Assembly (NCBI RefSeq): GCF_050436995.1
Contig: NC_134764.1
Span: 6,448,001 to 6,512,000, forward strand
DNA length: 64,000 bases
Reading direction: 5' to 3'
From: Anticarsia gemmatalis
Lineage: Eukaryota > Arthropoda > Insecta > Lepidoptera > Erebidae
In this document: piece after piece, positions 63,738 through 64,000 of the stretch
Layout: each line of letters opens with the position of its first letter
Numbering within the stretch: position 1 is the first letter of the stretch
Translations under genes and position numbers: made by a program
The notes under the pieces: generated by a model
The model's database searches: none
Told to the model about the DNA's origin: nothing
The model's input: the letters and a program-made list of their open reading frames with translations, nothing else

Positions 63738-64000
63738 AGACATCTATACATTCATTACTATAAACAACTTGTGCATTTATAAAATTAGTTAGATCGTAAA
63801 GAATATGTTGTCGTTTAACGATACTGTATAAATTATCAACTTTGATTCGTAGGCGTATGCGTTTTTGGGTTTCCCCTGTTGCAGAAAAGTTTTTATAACG
63901 TTGGTTTATATATTTCTTGCTTTGCATTTTTGACCTTATAATAAAACTGACATTTAAGAAGTCACAGTCTAATTGAAAGCGAGTTTAATAACGACAGTTT

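Noticed and set aside
59117..64000. Search for mevalonate kinase exon 3
   Set aside because: No acceptor followed by a Gly-Leu/Ile-Asp-Asn type block was found; the rest of the gene must lie beyond the window.

Overview
This window looks like nuclear DNA from a moth or butterfly, most likely a noctuid-type lepidopteran. It is AT-rich, with intron-split genes, GT-AG introns, AATAAA signals and a dense load of lepidopteran repeats: TC...CTAG Helitrons with a GCGCGGGTCAG 3' end, tRNA-derived SINEs, 5S rRNA-derived SINEs and RTE-like LINE tails. All gene models were built by eye. Exon phases close perfectly in every multi-exon gene, which is the main support for the splice sites.

Left part (1-13 kb). 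The C-terminal piece of OHCU decarboxylase (urate degradation) enters from the left on +. On - (9360-3882) lies an 8-exon S1A serine-protease homologue whose catalytic His is replaced by Arg. It carries a 1.26-kb foldback element and a palindromic MITE in its introns. On + is the 6-exon LRRC47 gene (10253-13102).

Middle (14-31 kb). RAD54, a DNA repair translocase, is intronless on + (14528-16819). Two tandem SELENOO (SelO pseudokinase/AMPylase) genes follow on - (22551-17269 and 27970-23048). Each has 12 exons with almost identical phases, and both carry Cys where selenoprotein O has selenocysteine. ALG6, the first glucosyltransferase of N-glycan precursor assembly, is intronless on + (29239-30852).

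Right part (29-64 kb). A small gene hidden from ORF calling spans most of this region. BOLA2 (84 aa, Fe-S/glutaredoxin partner) has exon 1 at 29061-29123, exon 2 at 54304-54398 and exon 3 at 56965-57061. The whole ALG6 gene is therefore nested, in the same orientation, in a 25-kb first intron. Mevalonate kinase starts only 83 nt after the BOLA2 stop and runs off the right edge with two exons visible. The rest of 31-64 kb is intronic: Helitrons (two in inverted pairs, one with a 37-unit CAGA expansion), a strong 39-bp-arm hairpin, SINE and LINE remnants, and long stretches where I see no gene.

The genes are unrelated housekeeping functions, so there is no operon-like logic. The notable biology is in the gene architecture (nested ALG6, BOLA2-MVK abutment, SELENOO duplication), the pseudo-protease and the repeats. 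I found no RNA gene and no CRISPR.
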